Source: Acanthosoma haemorrhoidale (Eukaryota > Arthropoda > Insecta > Hemiptera > Acanthosomatidae). Taken from it: a DNA stretch of 64,000 bases. This document shows positions 61,209 to 64,000 of this stretch, piece by piece (within the stretch, counting starts at the first letter, position 1; every line of letters begins with the position of its first letter). A program made the translations under genes and the position numbers. Location: positions 87,917,333-87,981,332 of the forward strand of contig OV884013.1 in the NCBI GenBank assembly GCA_930367205.1, read 5' to 3'. The notes below the pieces were generated by a model that saw nothing but the letters and a program-made list of their open reading frames with translations, was not told the DNA's origin and searched no databases.

Positions 61209-64000
61209 GTGATGGTCCTTCCCAGTATTAATTATCTTTGATCAAACTTTCACTAAGACAGTACACAGTGGACCAGAGACACGGTGAGACCCATAGTTAG
61301 TTTTCAGAGAGCTAGTTTGCCAATTTTATGAAAATATTATAAATCAGGCCAGTATTTTTTTAATATTTTGATCATCCCATTAAGTAGTAATTATTAGTAA
61401 AACTGTTTTGAATGATACTAGGGTTCGTTTTCGCTATTCGGTTATATAAAACTAGAAATGCACAGATAATCAATATGAAGTATGATGATTAAATAAAGTG
61501 AACCAGTTTAGTGTACAAAAAGTATTTCTGTATTTTCTGAGAAGCTCTGGTAGGTTGAAGAAAATATTTAATATTTGATTTCCTTCCATTTTATTACTCA
61601 CTTATGAGAACTGGCTAGCTAGAATTGACCTCACAAGCTCGAAACTATGGGCAACATTACTTGCTAAGTAGATCTAGGGGTGCAGTGTTTTTTTAGTAAA
61701 ACATTTCAACTGTTCCTGCCAGCCAATATAAAGCGAATTAATTAAATTAAGTGAAATATTCAAGAAAAAGAATGAATAATTTAGAAAACTCGTTGGAAAA
61801 GCATGATTCATTTTTTAAACTATGCAAGCTAATATGAATTTTTTTAACTTCCTTAAACATATTTTAGTAGTCCTGTTTAGATAATTCCCTTGTAGATAAT
61901 GGCAAATGTTTATTATTCTAATTTATTTTTCAGGTGCATCTTAAATTTTTATTACATTTTGTTAAATCTAAAATAATTAGCTAGCTCTAGTTTCGATCGC
62001 CTGTTTAAGCTATGAATTTGAGACTTCGTCAAATAAATTTAAACATCAAGCTTATCAATTGGTAAAATTGACTTGCATCTCAGCTTTACTTTTTGTAGTC
62101 TTTAGCGATGTTTATTTGGGCTATTTTAGAGCCAACGCTATCTTGAAAAAAACAATAATAAATAATCTATGAGACACTGTGTACTCGTTTCGAAAAGCTT
62201 TAAAGAAAAACAACGTTTTTTTTATCGATTTTTGGTCGAGTAATTATGATAAAATGAAGCCTCAACGCTTGTATAATAAGTAAATATAAAAGTGATTTTT
62301 TCATACATCTGCAAGGTCGAAGCATGCAGTGAAGTGCTATTCCTGGTTCACAACGCTCGTATTTCCATCACCCGTACTAACACCTTACCATCCTCCACAG
62401 TCCCGCTCAAGAGTAAGCTAAAGGCCGTGCGTTAACCAACCTTGCTACGGAAGTTAGATACTTACCTGAGAAGGATTGATTTCAAATAGTGGCTTGCCCA
62501 AGAAATTATGCTTTCTTGGCTGCCTAGAAAATGTTGTTGACTTGTATACAACCCGCAATCCATAACCTAAGTTAAAATACAAAAGGACCATAACCCCAAA
62601 GACTTTTTTTCTATTAGATTTTAGTAATAACTTTGGTATAAGTTATATTATATTTTTTCTAGACAGAGAATTTCTTAGGTGCCTGAGTTAAATTGAAATA
62701 AAATTAGTACGTAAAACTAAAATATTTACTTATCTATAATAGGAAAGGAAAAAACTTATCCAACTAATATTTTAAATAATAAACTTCCCACAACCGGCAT
62801 TAATTATATAACTAATATTTTGTTCTGAGATAGGATCTTTGTCACTGCATTGTCACCATCGAAACACCTCTATTCTATTATCCAATAGACATTATTAAAA
62901 AAAAACACCATATATATGAAGGCATCGTGTAGCAGATACCATTTTAATAACGATGAATCGACACTAACATCGATAAATCCCTTTCGATACTTGACGCTAA
63001 ATTGGGGTCTGAATTCAATACTTGACCGACCAAGTATGCCTTCAATCACAGCTACCGGTAACAGGATCGTCTTCCTTCGTTAGCTAAAGCCGAACGTGGA
63101 AGCCACGAAGTTGATAAGTTAGCAATATGTAAATGCCGTTAGCGAGACATGAAAGTATTAAATATACAACATTAATAAATAATGAACCCACATAAAAATG
63201 CCTTTTTAATTCCACGAATAAAATACACCGTTCTGATTTTAATCGGATAGATTGCTGTTAGGCCCAAACCAATGTTCAATACAACAGTTTTATGGCTTAA
63301 TCTGACATAAATTGTGTTAGGGAAATCAATAAAAGTATATACATTCATTTATTTCTGTTAAATGTAGGACCAATAAATATGGAAAAACTCCCAAGAGAAA
63401 ACCCGTAAAATGAATTTCTTCATAAACTGCCCGGATCCTGCCCCAAACCAATTGCATAAAAAATACAAATTGAGTCGGTAATCTATATCGTGAAAAATAA
63501 ATAATAATATAACAAAATTTATTTTATTTTAGTTCTCCTTACAAATTAAGTATATGTGATTAACTTTTCTGTCCAAAGATATTGTATTTTCGTAAAAAAA
63601 ACATATAAATGTTAAAGCTGACTTCCACGATTGGCAGAGAGTTGCCTAGGAATCATACTGATCCTAAACTTTTATTGACTATCTCGAATGATTGTTCCAT
63701 TATAATCTTGAAATATGTATTTTATGTCTGAGGACATGCGTATATCATCATAGGGGATGTTGAGCTTCGGACACAATTCACAGCTCGGTGTAAGTAGCAG
63801 TAGCTTCTAAAAACCTCAAGTGTTCTGGTTTTAGGGTGCACAGTAATATTTCTTTCTTTCTAGAGCTTCGGTCTGATGAGGACCGAGGAACGCATATTAA
63901 TTAATGTCTTGGAAGGTAATAAGTCTAGGATCTTGGATCTCATGCTAAGACATGCAGTGACTGCAATTGTTTTGACCGCTGTTGGTTTTATGAATTTGTG
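61209..64000. other. Sequence upstream of the first recognised exon, no gene seen
   Basis: AT-rich DNA. I searched the minus strand for the missing tetraspanin N-terminal exon (a Cys-Cys or Lys-Tyr motif followed by Phe-Trp and a phase-0 donor) and found none that fits. The exon probably lies right of the window. Confidence 0.5.

Noticed and set aside
62465..62522. Possible small minus-strand exon with a strong donor (CAG followed by GTAAGTAT) reading QPRKHNFLGKPLFEINPSQ
   Set aside because: The phase would fit exon 59,874-59,994, but the residues do not resemble the start of TM1 of a tetraspanin and the acceptor is weak. A CCAAGAAA/TTTCTTGG palindrome lies inside it. Not called.
1..64000. 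CRISPR array, operons, bacterial ribosome-binding sites or terminators
   Set aside because: The window is eukaryotic: spliced gene, SINEs, mariner and LTR elements. The tandem array at 1-3.8 kb has no spacers and is a satellite.

Overview
The window looks like arthropod, most probably insect, nuclear DNA. It is AT-rich with long introns, a tandem satellite, mariner-type DNA transposons, tRNA-headed SINEs, Jockey and CR1/L2-type LINEs and LTR retrotransposons with intact target-site duplications. The only gene I can reconstruct has an insect-type protein sequence. I cannot name the species.

The gene is a tetraspanin on the minus strand, running from 59,994 down to 21,479. I found eight consecutive constitutive exons by hand from splice sites, reading phase and family motifs: 59,874-59,994; 51,982-52,055; 34,554-34,628; 33,941-34,039; 33,142-33,270; 30,646-30,705; 26,573-26,698; 21,479-21,547. 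Joined, they encode about 250 residues without a stop, from mid-TM1 to the C-terminus. The large extracellular loop has a CCG motif and eight cysteines, which places it in the TspanC8 subfamily (partners of ADAM10), closest to Drosophila Tsp26A / vertebrate TSPAN33. The N-terminal exon is not identified and probably lies beyond 64 kb. The most interesting point is a second copy of the loop-end/TM4 exon at 23,716-23,832. It is homologous to the 26.6 kb exon, has the same phase 0-0 and an intact frame, and is followed by a GC dinucleotide instead of a GT donor. It could be a mutually exclusive exon or an alternative last exon.

Layout: 1-3.8 kb is a 127-bp satellite with a higher-order arrangement. 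From 3.8 to 21 kb lies gene-poor sequence 3' of the tetraspanin: a decayed CR1/L2-like LINE (5.5-8.1 kb), an 810-bp solo LTR (8.7-9.5 kb), a decayed Ty3/gypsy-like integrase (15.8-16.9 kb) and a Jockey RT fragment (19.7-20.4 kb). From 21 to 60 kb is the tetraspanin. Its introns carry an internally deleted mariner, a LINE fragment, a mariner-type MITE, an LTR with a tRNA-Lys primer-binding site plus a separate copy of that LTR, two more solo LTRs, SINE heads and several unnamed dispersed repeat pairs. From 60 to 64 kb is further sequence with tRNA-like SINE heads and no recognised exon. Two lysine-rich plus-strand open frames at 52.2-53.4 kb, inside the first intron region, might be a nested gene or a decayed element.
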